DNA of 64,000 nt. Origin: Fontisphaera persica. Its GTDB lineage: Bacteria > Verrucomicrobiota > Verrucomicrobiia > Limisphaerales > Fontisphaeraceae. Each line of letters opens with the position of its first letter. Within the stretch, counting starts at the first letter, position 1. The translations under genes and the position numbers were made by a program. The stretch covers positions 1 through 64,000 of the forward strand of contig NZ_CP116615.1 of NCBI RefSeq assembly GCF_024832785.1. The letters are read 5' to 3'. The notes beneath the pieces are model-generated. The model searched no databases. It was given only the letters and a program-made list of their open reading frames with translations, and had not been told where the DNA came from. This document shows positions 16,212 to 26,313 of this stretch, piece after piece.

Positions 16212-17165
16212 ATGCGGCATTATCGTTTCATTGATTACGCCACCCAGGGTTACTTGGCCCTGGTGGGGTTGTTGATTTTGTTTTTTCACAACCAGACCGT
16301 GCCCCAGTGGCGGTGGCTGGTGCTCGGCCATGCGGGACTGGTGGCGGTGATTCACTGGATGATTGTGGCGGAGGGGACCGGCCGGCATGGGTTTCTGTTG
16401 TACCTCCTGCGGCATTTTTATCCCATTCTGCTGTACGTGCCGATATACAATGAAACGGGGCATTTGAATCAAATGTTTGCCCGCGGCATGCTGGACCCGT
16501 GGTTTATTCGCGTGGAAGAGTGGATTTTTGGGATGCAGCCCAGCCTGGTATTCATGGAGCGGCTGCCGTATTACTGGGTGAGCGAGGTGTTTTACATTTC
16601 CTATTTTTCTTATTATCTCATGATTACCGGCTGCGGGCTGGCGCTGTTCCTGCAGGGCCGGCAGCAGTTTTTCCATTATATCTCGCTGGTGTCGGTGGTG
16701 TTTTACGCCTGTTTCCTGGTGTACATCTTTTTGCCGGTGGTGGGGCCGCGGATATTTTACCGGGAGCTGGGGGACTTTGGCCTGCCGGCGGGGGTTATGC
16801 CGGCGCATGTGCCGGAATTTCCGGCGGCGGTGCAGGAGGGGCTGTTTTACCAGATTATGGCGCTGATTTATCGCCATTTTGAGACGCCCGGCGCGGCGTT
16901 TCCCAGCAGCCATGTGGCGGTGGCGGTGACGACGCTGTATTTTTCCTTCCGGTATTTGCCGGCGATTCGCTGGATGCATGCGGTAGTGGTGGTGTTATTG
17001 TGCCTGAGCACGGTCTATTGCCGGTATCATTATGCGGTGGACGTGCCGGCGGGGCTGGTGATGGCGGGGGTGATGATTGGGGTGGGCAACTGGCTGATGG
17101 GGCGGGTGGAGGGGCCGGAAGCGGTGGGGCGGGCCGAAGCGGGGCCGGTGGAGAAAAAATCTTGA
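16212..17165 (+). CDS. PAP2-superfamily membrane enzyme, inositol-phosphorylceramide-synthase-like
   Basis: A 317-residue protein with about seven membrane spans. Two PAP2 catalytic blocks are visible: GAAFPSSHVAVA (about 231-242) and YCRYHYAVDVPAG (about 271-283), giving the His/His/Asp triad of lipid phosphatases and of AUR1-type inositol phosphorylceramide synthases. The long N-terminal spans with LLYVPIYNET and the loop LPVVGPRIFYRE fit the AUR1/IPC-synthase subgroup better than simple phosphatases. As the last gene of the spt operon it could attach a phospho-headgroup to ceramide or remove phosphate from a sphingoid lipid. Polar Gly/Glu-rich C-terminus. No terminator is obvious before the following tRNA promoter. 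Confidence 0.72.
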   Translation: MRHYRFIDYATQGYLALVGLLILFFHNQTVPQWRWLVLGHAGLVAVIHWMIVAEGTGRHGFLLYLLRHFYPILLYVPIYNETGHLNQMFARGMLDPWFIRVEEWIFGMQPSLVFMERLPYYWVSEVFYISYFSYYLMITGCGLALFLQGRQQFFHYISLVSVVFYACFLVYIFLPVVGPRIFYRELGDFGLPAGVMPAHVPEFPAAVQEGLFYQIMALIYRHFETPGAAFPSSHVAVAVTTLYFSFRYLPAIRWMHAVVVVLLCLSTVYCRYHYAVDVPAGLVMAGVMIGVGNWLMGRVEGPEAVGRAEAGPVEKKS

Positions 17166-17174
17166 AAAAAACCT

Positions 17175-17203
17175 TTGACAAGGTTTTGGCAAAGGCGTAA
17201 TTT
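17175..17203 (+). promoter_or_regulatory. sigma70-type promoter for tRNA-Thr/tuf
   Basis: TTGACA at 17175-17180, a 17-bp spacer and TAATTT at 17198-17203. Transcription would begin about 120 bp before the tRNA. A weak stem (CCCTGTG at 17246-17252 with CACAGGG at 17269-17275) lies in the leader. Confidence 0.75.
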
Positions 17204-17325
17204 CCCGCCCGTCATTGGGCCTTAGAACAGGACGACTCTGTTAGTCCCTGTGAATTTTTGGGAAAAGCCACAGGGTCTGACGGTGGTTTTGTCTTTTACA
17301 ATGACAGGAAAGTGACGCATGGAAT

Positions 17326-17401
17326 GCCCATGTAGCTCAGTTGGCAGAGCGCGTCCTTGGTAAGGACGAGGTCATCAGTTCAATCCTGATCATGGGCTCC
17401 A
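17326..17401 (+). tRNA. tRNA-Thr (anticodon GGT)
   Basis: Acceptor GCCCATG pairs with CATGGGC. The D-arm is GCTC/GAGC, the anticodon stem CGTCC/GGACG with loop TTGGTAA, and the T-arm ATCAG/CTGAT with TTCAATC. CCA is encoded. It is placed just upstream of tuf, a common bacterial arrangement. Confidence 0.96.
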
Positions 17402-17473
17402 TGTCAAAATCTGCGCCGGCTGTAGCGGCTGGCCTGAGTTGAAAAACCGAAAACATCAACCGTAGGAACTGCG

Positions 17474-18664
<1,191 letters not shown>

Positions 18665-18684
18665 GTCAAGGTTTAAGCGGCGGC

Positions 18685-18709
18685 GGCGTCCCGCGGGGCG
18701 CGGGACGCC
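18685..18709 (+). terminator. hairpin downstream of tuf (terminator-like or processing site)
   Basis: A 10-bp perfect GC-rich stem (GGCGTCCCGC with GCGGGACGCC) around a 5-nt loop (18695-18699), 20 nt after the tuf stop. No T-run follows, so it is more likely a 3'-end stabiliser, pause or processing site before the tRNAs than a full intrinsic terminator. Confidence 0.55.
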
Positions 18710-18768
18710 CCGGCGCGAACCACCGGCAAACGACCGGAGAGACATTGAGCAAGAATCTCTGCGGCAAC

Positions 18769-18844
18769 AGGGCGTTAGCTCAATTGGTAGAGTAGCGGTC
18801 TCCAAAACCGCCTGTTGGGGGTTCGAGTCCCTCACGCCCTGCCA
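18769..18844 (+). tRNA. tRNA-Trp (anticodon CCA)
   Basis: Acceptor AGGGCGT/ACGCCCT, D-arm GCTC/GAGT, anticodon stem GCGGT/ACCGC with loop CTCCAAA, T-arm with GTTCGAGTC, encoded CCA. tRNA-Trp just before secE-nusG is a widely conserved context. Confidence 0.96.
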
Positions 18845-18854
18845 ATTTTTTGCC

Positions 18855-18943
18855 GGAGAGGTGGCAGAGTGGTCTAATGCGGCGGTCTTGAAAACCGCTT
18901 CCCGCGTCGCGGGACGGGGGTTCGAATCCCTCCCTCTCCGCCA
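18855..18943 (+). tRNA. tRNA-Ser (anticodon TGA)
   Basis: Acceptor GGAGAGG/CCTCTCC, anticodon stem GCGGT/ACCGC with loop CTTGAAA, the long variable arm of a type II tRNA, T-arm GTTCGAATC and encoded CCA. It lies 10 bp after tRNA-Trp and 17 bp before secE, so it is probably processed from the same transcript. Confidence 0.96.
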
Positions 18944-18960
18944 AGTCAGGAAACAACGAT

Positions 18961-19227
18961 ATGGATACAGGTGAAATCTTGAAGATTCTGGGCCTGGCCG
19001 CCCTGGCCGCCGTGGTGTTTTACCTTTGGCGGAAGGGGCATTTCCTGCGCCTGAATCGTTATATTCAAGAGACCCGCGAGGAGCTGCGCAAGTGCACCTG
19101 GCCTGGCCGGGAGGAGCTGAAGGGCAGCACGGTGGTGGTGATTGTGTCGGTGGCGCTGCTGAGCGCCTTTACCATTGTGGTGGACGTCGTGTTGCACCTG
19201 CTGGTCAACCTGGTGACGACGGTCTAG
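18961..19227 (+). CDS. secE: preprotein translocase subunit SecE
   Basis: An 88-residue inner-membrane protein of the SecYEG channel. It has an N-terminal span (about 7-22), the amphipathic family motif EELRKCTWPGREEL (about 41-54), and a second span VVVIVSVALLSAFTIVVDVV. The two-span form is longer than the minimal single-span SecE. An AGGA lies upstream of the ATG. It comes straight after tRNA-Ser and 21 bp before nusG. Confidence 0.95.
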   Translation: MDTGEILKILGLAALAAVVFYLWRKGHFLRLNRYIQETREELRKCTWPGREELKGSTVVVIVSVALLSAFTIVVDVVLHLLVNLVTTV

Positions 19228-19248
19228 TTTTCGCCGCCTTCCAGATTT

Positions 19249-19806
19249 ATGCCGCAACCTAAAAGTCAGTGGTTTGTTGTCCACACCCTCGCCGGCCAGG
19301 AGCTGAAGGTGAAGGACAGCCTTGAGAAGCGCATCAAGGCCGAGGAGATGCAGGAGTACATTGAGGAAGTGCTGGTGCCGATGGAGAAGATTGTGGATGT
19401 GCGCGGCGGCAAAAAGACCGTGAGCACCCGCAAATTGTACCCCGGCTATGTTTTTCTGCGGATGAAATTGCTGGATGAAAACAACCGGCTGATTGACCGG
19501 CCGTGGTATTTCGTCCGCGAGACCCAGGGCATCATTGGTTTTGTGGGGGGGGACCGTCCGACGCCGACGGCGGATGACGAAATTGAGAGCATCAAGGCGC
19601 AAATCAGCGAGTCGGAGGACGTGGAGAAGCCGAAGGTCAATTTTGAGGTGGGCGAAACCGTGAAGATTAATGACGGGCCCTTCCTGAACTTCAGCGGGGT
19701 GATTGAGGAAATCGAGCCGGAGCGCGGCAAGCTCAAAGTGACGGTGAACATCTTCGGGCGCAACACGCCGGTGGAGCTGGAATACTGGCAGGTGGAAAAG
19801 ACCTGA
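19249..19806 (+). CDS. nusG: transcription termination/antitermination factor NusG
   Basis: A 185-residue NusG that binds RNA polymerase and couples it to Rho or the ribosome. The NGN domain starts QWFVVHTLAGQELKVK and contains KTVSTRKLYPGYVFL; the KOW domain is VGETVKINDGPFLNFSGVIE. A short acidic linker (ESEDVEKPK) joins the domains. ATG at 19249 without SD. Confidence 0.97.
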   Translation: MPQPKSQWFVVHTLAGQELKVKDSLEKRIKAEEMQEYIEEVLVPMEKIVDVRGGKKTVSTRKLYPGYVFLRMKLLDENNRLIDRPWYFVRETQGIIGFVGGDRPTPTADDEIESIKAQISESEDVEKPKVNFEVGETVKINDGPFLNFSGVIEEIEPERGKLKVTVNIFGRNTPVELEYWQVEKT

Positions 19807-19839
19807 GCGGCCCCGGAACCCCTGGATTGAGTCAAGTTT

Positions 19840-20265
19840 ATGGCAAAGAAAGTTGTCGGTCAGATTAAACTGCAAATCACCGCCGGCCAGGCCACCCCGG
19901 CCCCGCCGGTCGGCCCGGCGCTGGGCCAGCATGGCGTGAACATCATGGCGTTCTGCAAAGAGTTCAACGCCAAGACCCAGAGCCAGGCCGGCATGACCAT
20001 TCCGGTGGTCATCACGGTGTATCAGGACAAGTCGTTCACGTTCATCACCAAGTCGCCGCCGGCGTCGGTGTTGCTGAAGAAGGCGGCGGGGATTGCCAGC
20101 GGCTCCAAGGTGCCCAACAAGGAAAAGGTGGGCAAGGTGACGCGCAAACAGGTGATGGAAATTGTGAAGCTGAAGCAGAAGGATTTGAACGCCAACTCGG
20201 AAGAGGCGGCGTTCCGCATGATTGCGGGGACGGCCCGCAACATGGGCATTGAAATCGTGGACTAA
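19840..20265 (+). CDS. rplK: 50S ribosomal protein L11
   Basis: A 141-residue L11 of usual length. It has the N-terminal [20 protein letters not shown], which contacts the GTPase-associated region of 23S rRNA, and the C-terminal rRNA-binding [14 protein letters not shown]. The first 1-2 residues resemble other L11 (MAKKVVG). It follows nusG by 33 bp. Confidence 0.98.
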   Translation: MAKKVVGQIKLQITAGQATPAPPVGPALGQHGVNIMAFCKEFNAKTQSQAGMTIPVVITVYQDKSFTFITKSPPASVLLKKAAGIASGSKVPNKEKVGKVTRKQVMEIVKLKQKDLNANSEEAAFRMIAGTARNMGIEIVD

Positions 20266-20320
20266 ACCATCAACCCCTGCGGGAGAGGGCAACCCCCTCG
20301 CTGGCACCGCACACAAGCAC

Positions 20321-21028
20321 ATGGCAGTTAAACGCAGCAAACGATACAAGAAGGCAATCAGCCTGCTCGGCGAACGCAAGCCCCAGCCGCTGAAGGCGGC
20401 GGTGGCGTTGCTGGCCAAAATGCCCCGGGCCAAATTCACGGAAACGGTGGACCTGGCCTTTCATCTGGGGGTGGACCCCAAGCAAAGCGATCAGATGATC
20501 CGCGGCACGGTGCCGCTGCCGCATGGCACCGGCAAGGTGGTGCGGGTGCTGGTCTTTGCCAAGCCCGGCGCAGCGGCCGAGGCGGCCAAGGCTGCCGGGG
20601 CGGAGTACGTGGGCTTTGATGACATGATCAAGAAGTGCCAGGAAGGCTGGGCGGAGTTTGACGTGGCGATTGCCACGCCGGAGGCCATGACGGAAGTCCG
20701 CAAGCTGGGCAAGATACTGGGCCCGCGGGGTCTGATGCCCAACCCGAAGACCGGCACGGTGACGGAAGACACCGCCAAGGCGGTCAAGGAGTTCAAGGCC
20801 GGCCGGGTGGAGTTTAAGGTGGACAAGGGGGGCAATGTGCATGTGCCGGTGGGGAAGATTAACTTTGCGCCGGAGCAGATTGAGGAAAACGCGCGGACGG
20901 TGATTGAGGCCATTTTCAAGGCGCGTCCCGCCAGTGTGAAAGGGCGGTATGTGCTGAGCTGCACGCTGTCCACCACCATGAGTCCGCCGGTGCCGGTGGA
21001 TTTGAAGGAGTTTGCGACCACCGCCTAA
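20321..21028 (+). CDS. rplA: 50S ribosomal protein L1
   Basis: A 235-residue L1, the L1-stalk protein and, in many bacteria, a translational repressor of its own operon. It starts MAVKRSKRYKKA and contains the signature region GKILGPRGLMPNPKTGTV with the expected GPRGLMP core. The ATG at 20321 fits L1 family starts; the open frame before it is spurious. It lies 55 bp after rplK. Confidence 0.97.
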   Translation: MAVKRSKRYKKAISLLGERKPQPLKAAVALLAKMPRAKFTETVDLAFHLGVDPKQSDQMIRGTVPLPHGTGKVVRVLVFAKPGAAAEAAKAAGAEYVGFDDMIKKCQEGWAEFDVAIATPEAMTEVRKLGKILGPRGLMPNPKTGTVTEDTAKAVKEFKAGRVEFKVDKGGNVHVPVGKINFAPEQIEENARTVIEAIFKARPASVKGRYVLSCTLSTTMSPPVPVDLKEFATTA

Positions 21029-21056
21029 GGGCGGGCTGCTTGCGGAGGAAAAGAAC

Positions 21057-21584
21057 ATGCGCGCTGAAAAACAATTTTTAACTCAGGAATATCTGGCCCG
21101 GTTGAACGCTTCGCCGTTCTTTCTGGCCGTGGACTACACCGGCCTGAAAGTGGCCCAGCTTACGGCCTTGCGCCGCCAGTTGGCCGAGGCCGGCGCCGAG
21201 CTGCACGTGGTCAAGAACACCGTTTTCCGGCACGCTGCCAAACAGGCGGGCGTGGAATTGCCGGGGCCGCTGGAAGGGCCGGTGGCGGTGGTGACGGGCA
21301 AAAAGGACGTCACCTTGGCGGCCAAGGCCTTGAAGGCGTTTGCGGCGGCGGAACAGGACAAGCCGAAAGTCCGTTTTGGCTATTTGAACAACCAGCGGCT
21401 GGATGCGTCCATGGTCATGGCGCTGGCGGAACTGCCGTCGCGCGAAGTGTTGCAGGCCAAGCTGCTGGGGCTGTTGCAGACCCCGGCCAGCCGGCTGGTG
21501 GCCCTGCTCAACACGCCGGCTTCGCAACTGGCCCGCGTGCTGCAGGCCAAGGCCGCGAAAGGCGAGGCCCCGGCGGCGGCCTGA
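21057..21584 (+). CDS. rplJ: 50S ribosomal protein L10
   Basis: A 175-residue L10, the base of the L7/L12 stalk. The N-terminal rRNA-binding part includes FFLAVDYTGLKVAQLTALRR and HVVKNTVFRHA. The C-terminal helical tail (LVALLNTPASQLARVLQAKA) carries L12-dimer sites. A clear SD GGAGG (21044-21048) 8 nt before the ATG fixes the start. An in-frame upstream start would overlap rplA. Confidence 0.96.
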   Translation: MRAEKQFLTQEYLARLNASPFFLAVDYTGLKVAQLTALRRQLAEAGAELHVVKNTVFRHAAKQAGVELPGPLEGPVAVVTGKKDVTLAAKALKAFAAAEQDKPKVRFGYLNNQRLDASMVMALAELPSREVLQAKLLGLLQTPASRLVALLNTPASQLARVLQAKAAKGEAPAAA

Positions 21585-21741
21585 GACACCTGGGCTGGAA
21601 AGCTGCAATCATCACTCTTTCCGTCCTCCATCGCCAATGGGGGGCGGGAAACGACAAAAACCTAACATGTAACTCGCCGGCTCGCGGGCAGCGGGCTGAA
21701 TTCCGGCGCGGCCGCGCCGGGCGGCGAAACAGAAAGGACCT

Positions 21742-22134
21742 ATGGCACTGGATAAAGCAAAAATCGTGGAAGAACTGAGCAACGCGACCGTGTTGGAGAT
21801 CGCGGAGCTGGTGAAAGAACTGGAAGCCAAATGGGGCGTGACCGCGGCCGCACCGGTGGCGGTGGCGGCGGCGGCGCCGGCGGGCGGCGCGGCGGCAGCG
21901 GCGCCGGCTGAAGTCAAGGACACCTTTGATGTGATCCTGGCCAAGGTGCCGGCGGACAAGAAGATCCCCGTCATCAAGGCAGTGCGCGAAATCAAGGCCG
22001 GTCTGGGTCTGGCGGAAGCCAAGGCGCTGGTGGAAGGCGCTCCCAAGCCGGTGCTGGAAGGCGCCAACAAGGCGGATGCCGAAGCGGCCAAGAAGAAGCT
22101 CGAAGAGGCCGGCGCATCCGTGGAACTCAAGTAA
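21742..22134 (+). CDS. rplL: 50S ribosomal protein L7/L12
   Basis: A 130-residue L7/L12. It has an N-terminal dimerisation domain ([20 protein letters not shown]), an Ala/Pro/Gly-rich hinge (about 40-57), and the factor-binding C-terminal domain with [17 protein letters not shown] and the G-L[10 protein letters not shown] segment. An AGGA SD precedes it. The 157-bp spacer after rplJ has no gene. Confidence 0.97.
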   Translation: MALDKAKIVEELSNATVLEIAELVKELEAKWGVTAAAPVAVAAAAPAGGAAAAAPAEVKDTFDVILAKVPADKKIPVIKAVREIKAGLGLAEAKALVEGAPKPVLEGANKADAEAAKKKLEEAGASVELK

Positions 22135-22163
22135 TTGTCCGCAGGAGGGGTGGCGCCGGGTGG

Positions 22164-22291
22164 CGCCGCCCCTTCGGCTGGCCGCCGAAGGCGCGGCCGG
22201 CGGGTGGACCGGCAAAGCAAGAAGAAAGCCTAATATCGGTCGGATTCATCCATGTTTGGGCGAGCGCCCCCTGGAGCAGGGGGGACTCGCC
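22164..22291 (+). promoter_or_regulatory. two hairpins in the rplL-rpoB spacer (attenuator/processing region)
   Basis: Hairpin 1 has a perfect 8-bp stem CCTTCGGC/GCCGAAGG (22171-22178 with 22184-22191), extended after one mismatch. Hairpin 2 has GGCGAG plus CCCCC pairing with GGGGG plus CTCGCC (22259-22291). Neither has a T-run. The same spacer in E. coli carries a partial terminator and an RNase III site that lower rpoB expression relative to rplL; a similar role here is inference. Confidence 0.55.
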
Positions 22292-22361
22292 TTGTGCTGT
22301 CTAAGCCCGAAACTGGCCGGGCGGCTGCGCCACAGCCGACTGGCATAACCTAGCAAGACTC

Positions 22362-25300
22362 ATGTCAACGCGAGCCATCGAACGCAAAAACTTCGGCAAG
22401 ATCAAAGAAGTGATCGCCCCGCCGAATTTGATTGAACTGCAGACCACCTCCTACAAGGAATTCCTGCAGGCCGATGTGCCGCCCAGTAAACGCAAGGACG
22501 TGGGCTTGCAGGCGGTGTTTCGCGAGGTGTTTCCGGTGGAGATCTACGACGGCAAGTTCAAGCTGGACTTTGCCTCCTACAAAATCGGCGAGCCGAAGAT
22601 GACCTGGCTGGAGTGCCTGCGCGAAGGCCAGACCTACGGCGCGCCCCTGCACGTCACCTTCCGCCTCGAAGAAAACGGCAAGGTGGCCCGGGAGGAGGAG
22701 GTGTTCATGGGGGAACTGCCGCTCATGACGCCCCAGGGCAGTTTTGTCATCAATGGCGCCGAGCGGGTCATTGTCAGCCAGTTGCATCGCTCGCCCGGCA
22801 TTGCCTTTGAGGCGACCCAGCATCCCAACGGCAAGACGCTGCACTCTTTCCGCATCATTCCCGACCGCGGTTCCTGGTACGAGGCTCAGTTTGACACCAG
22901 CGATTTGCTGTATGTGTATCTGGACCGCAAGAAACGCCGCCGGAAATTCCTGACCACCACCTTTTTCCGGGCGCTGGCGTTTCTGGAGGAATCCGAGAAA
23001 GGCAAGAACGAGGCGACCCGGGGCAGTGATGCCGAGCTGTTGAAGCTTTTTTACACCATTGAGGAGCTGCCCATCAAGGAGGCCGACAAGCGGGACGATT
23101 TGCCCAACAAGGTGCTCATCGAGGACGTGATGGACGAGGAGAAGGGGCTGGTGGTGGCCCGTGCGTTTGAGCCCTTGTCGCGGGCGGTGGTGAAGCAAAT
23201 TGCCGAGCTGGGGTACAAGACGCTGCGGGTGGTGGACACGTCGGTGGACGACGGCATCATCATCAAGTGCATCAAGAAAGACCCCACCAAGAACGAGGAC
23301 GAGGCCCTGAAGGACATTTACCGCCGGCTGCGGCCGGGGGACCCGCCCACCGCCGCCAACGCGCGCGCGCTGATCAAGCGGCTGTTTTTTGACCCCAAGC
23401 GTTATGACCTGGGCCGCGTGGGGCGTTACAAGATTAATCAGAAGCTCAATCTGCCCAAGAACGACACGCGCATCCTCACCAAGACGGACCTGGTGGAGGC
23501 CACCAAGTACCTGCTGCGCCTGAAGAAGGGCGAGGGGACGCTGGATGACATTGACCACCTGGGCAGCCGGCGGGTGCGGACGGTGGGCGAATTGCTGGCC
23601 AACCAGTGCCGCGTGGGGCTGGCCCGGACGGAGCGCCTGGTGAAAGAGCGCATGACGCTGTTTGACCAGTCGCTGGAGGCCATGACGCCGCAGAAGCTCA
23701 TCAACCCCAAGGCGCTGTCGGCGGTGATTCGTGATTTCTTTGGCCGCAGCCAGCTCAGCCAGTTCATGGATCAGATCAATCCGCTGGCGGAGCTGACGCA
23801 CAAGCGGCGTTTGTCGGCGCTGGGGCCGGGCGGGTTGTCCCGGGACCGCGCGGGTTTCGAGGTGCGCGACGTGCATCCCAGCCATTACGGGCGCATCTGC
23901 CCGGTGGAGACGCCGGAAGGCCCGAACATTGGCTTGATTGCCTCGCTGGCCACCTTTGCGCGGGTCAATGAATTTGGCTTCCTGGAGACGCCTTACCGCA
24001 AGGTGGAAAAGGGCCGCGTGACCGATGAGATTGAGTACCTCACGGCGGACCGCGAGGAAAACTACATCGTGGCGCAGGCCAACGCGCCGATTGATGAGAA
24101 GGGCCACTTTACCACGCCGACGGTGACGTGCCGCCGCAAGGGCGACTTTGTGGACGTGGAGCCGGCGAAGGTCAATTACATGGACGTGTCGCCCAAGCAG
24201 TTGGTGTCGGTGGCGGCCAGTTTGATTCCGTTCCTGGAGCACGACGACGCCAACCGCGCACTGATGGGCTCCAACATGCAACGGCAGGCGGTGCCGTTGC
24301 TGGTGACCGAGACGCCGCTGGTGGCCACCGGCCTGGAGGAGCGCGTGGCGCGCGACTCCTGCGCCGTGGTGGTGGCCGAGGACAACGGCAAGGTGGCCAG
24401 CGTGACGGGCAACCAGATCATCATCACGCGCGACGGCAAGCTGCCCGAGGGCAAGCGCAAGATCAAACACGATCCCGAAAATGGGATTTATGTGTACGGC
24501 CTGCGCAAATTCATGCGCTCCAACGCCGCCACGTGTGTCAACCAGAAGGCCCTGGTCAACCGGGGCGACACGGTGAAGAAGGGGCAGGTGATTGCCGACG
24601 GCCCGTGCACGGCGCAGGGCGAGCTGGCGCTGGGCCGCAACGTGCTGGTGGCTTTCATGCCGTGGAACGGCTACAACTTTGAGGACGCCATTCTCATCAG
24701 CGAGCGCATTGTCAAGGAGGACATTTTCACCTCCATCCACATTGACGAGTTTGAGGTGAGCGCCCGCGACACCAAGCTGGGGCCGGAGGAAATCACCCGC
24801 GACATTCCCAACCTGGGCGAGGAAGCCCTGAAGAATCTGGGGCCGGATGGGGTCATCCGCGTGGGGGCGGAGGTCAAGCCGGGCGACATTCTGGTGGGCA
24901 AGATTACGCCCAAGAGCGAGACGGAGCTGGCGCCGGAGGAGCGGTTGTTGCGCGCCATCTTTGGCGAGAAGGCGGCCGATGTCAAGGACACCTCCCTGAA
25001 GGTGCCCTCGGGCACGTATGGCATTGTCATGGATGTCAAGGTTTCCGCCAAAAAGGAAAAGGAGGGCGAGAAAGAGCCCCGCGCCGAGGCGGGGGAAAAC
25101 CGGCGGGCGGCCAAGCAGGTGCAGGAGGAGTACCGGGCCAAGACCGAGGAGCTGCGCGAGCAGTTGACGGAGGCCTTGAGCAACATTCTGCTGGGGGAAA
25201 AGATTCCGCTGGACGTGGTAAACAGCGAGACGGGCGAGATCATCATCCCGGCCAATCGCAAGATCACCAAGACGTTGTTGCGCAAGCTGGCGCTGGTCTA

Positions 25301-26255
25301 TGACCGCATTGAGATTGATCCTTCGCCCATTCGCAACAAGATCAACGAAATCATTGGCGGCTTCAAAAAGAAGTTCGAGGATTTGCAGTCGCAACTGGAC
25401 CAGGAGATGGAGCGGGTGGAGGCGGGCGATGAAATTGACGCCGGCATCATCAAGATGGTGAAGGTGTACATTGCCTCCAAGCGCAAACTGTCGGTGGGCG
25501 ACAAAATGGCCGGACGCCACGGCAACAAGGGCGTGGTGGCCAAGATTGTGCCGGAGGAAGACATGCCCTTCCTGGCCGATGGGACGCCGGTGGACATTGT
25601 GCTCAATCCGCTGGGCGTGCCGTCGCGCATGAACGTGGGGCAGGTGCTGGAAACCCACCTGGGTTATGCCGCCCGATTGCTGGGCTTGAAGTTCGCCACG
25701 CCGGTGTTTGACGGCATCAAGGAAAAGGACATCTGGGAATTCATCAAGCAGGCGGCGCAAACGCCGGTGGGCCGGGAGCAGGGGCTGCAGCCCAACGGCA
25801 AGGCGCGCGTGTTTGACGGGCGCACCGGCGAGCCGTTCGACCAGGAGGTGGTGGTGGGCTACATCTACATGATGAAGCTGGGCCATCTGGTGGCGGACAA
25901 AATCCACGCCCGCGCCGTGGGGCCGTATTCGCTGGTCACGCAGCAGCCGCTGGGCGGCAAGGCGCAATACGGCGGCCAGCGCTTCGGCGAAATGGAAGTG
26001 TGGGCCATGGAGGCCTATGGCGCCGCCTACACGCTGCAGGAGCTGCTCACCGTCAAGTCGGACGATGTGCAGGGCCGCACGCGCATTTACGAGAGCATTG
26101 TCAAAGGGGACAACTGCCTGGAGGCCGGCATACCGGAATCGTTCAACGTGCTGGTGAAGGAAATGCAATCGCTGGGGTTGGACGTGAAGGTGGGCTACAC
26201 CAACCCGATTGAACATCAACCGACCACCCCGGCCGCCGCCCTGGCCAACTTGTAA
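22362..26255 (+). CDS. rpoB: DNA-directed RNA polymerase subunit beta
   Basis: A 1297-residue beta subunit, shorter than E. coli (1342). The rifampicin-binding segment is [20 protein letters not shown] followed by [20 protein letters not shown]. It keeps Asp, His, Arg and Ser at the E. coli 516, 526, 529 and 531 equivalents but has Ile at 518 and Ala at 522. The C-terminal block [20 protein letters not shown] and the [10 protein letters not shown] motif are present. A charged insertion rich in Lys/Glu (about 905-935) lies in the C-terminal half. No SD before the ATG. rpoC follows by 58 bp. Confidence 0.98.
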   Translation: MSTRAIERKNFGKIKEVIAPPNLIELQTTSYKEFLQADVPPSKRKDVGLQAVFREVFPVEIYDGKFKLDFASYKIGEPKMTWLECLREGQTYGAPLHVTFRLEENGKVAREEEVFMGELPLMTPQGSFVINGAERVIVSQLHRSPGIAFEATQHPNGKTLHSFRIIPDRGSWYEAQFDTSDLLYVYLDRKKRRRKFLTTTFFRALAFLEESEKGKNEATRGSDAELLKLFYTIEELPIKEADKRDDLPNKVLIEDVMDEEKGLVVARAFEPLSRAVVKQIAELGYKTLRVVDTSVDDGIIIKCIKKDPTKNEDEALKDIYRRLRPGDPPTAANARALIKRLFFDPKRYDLGRVGRYKINQKLNLPKNDTRILTKTDLVEATKYLLRLKKGEGTLDDIDHLGSRRVRTVGELLANQCRVGLARTERLVKERMTLFDQSLEAMTPQKLINPKALSAVIRDFFGRSQLSQFMDQINPLAELTHKRRLSALGPGGLSRDRAGFEVRDVHPSHYGRICPVETPEGPNIGLIASLATFARVNEFGFLETPYRKVEKGRVTDEIEYLTADREENYIVAQANAPIDEKGHFTTPTVTCRRKGDFVDVEPAKVNYMDVSPKQLVSVAASLIPFLEHDDANRALMGSNMQRQAVPLLVTETPLVATGLEERVARDSCAVVVAEDNGKVASVTGNQIIITRDGKLPEGKRKIKHDPENGIYVYGLRKFMRSNAATCVNQKALVNRGDTVKKGQVIADGPCTAQGELALGRNVLVAFMPWNGYNFEDAILISERIVKEDIFTSIHIDEFEVSARDTKLGPEEITRDIPNLGEEALKNLGPDGVIRVGAEVKPGDILVGKITPKSETELAPEERLLRAIFGEKAADVKDTSLKVPSGTYGIVMDVKVSAKKEKEGEKEPRAEAGENRRAAKQVQEEYRAKTEELREQLTEALSNILLGEKIPLDVVNSETGEIIIPANRKITKTLLRKLALVYDRIEIDPSPIRNKINEIIGGFKKKFEDLQSQLDQEMERVEAGDEIDAGIIKMVKVYIASKRKLSVGDKMAGRHGNKGVVAKIVPEEDMPFLADGTPVDIVLNPLGVPSRMNVGQVLETHLGYAARLLGLKFATPVFDGIKEKDIWEFIKQAAQTPVGREQGLQPNGKARVFDGRTGEPFDQEVVVGYIYMMKLGHLVADKIHARAVGPYSLVTQQPLGGKAQYGGQRFGEMEVWAMEAYGAAYTLQELLTVKSDDVQGRTRIYESIVKGDNCLEAGIPESFNVLVKEMQSLGLDVKVGYTNPIEHQPTTPAAALANL

Positions 26256-26313
26256 TTAACCTTGCAGAGCCGGCGGGCGGGGCTGTCCCTGCCCGCCCCT
26301 AGCCACAGCCACT

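Noticed and set aside
18946-20439. 497-codon minus-strand open frame opposite secE, nusG, rplK and rplA
   Set aside because: It covers four certain genes on the other strand and shows no recognisable motif.
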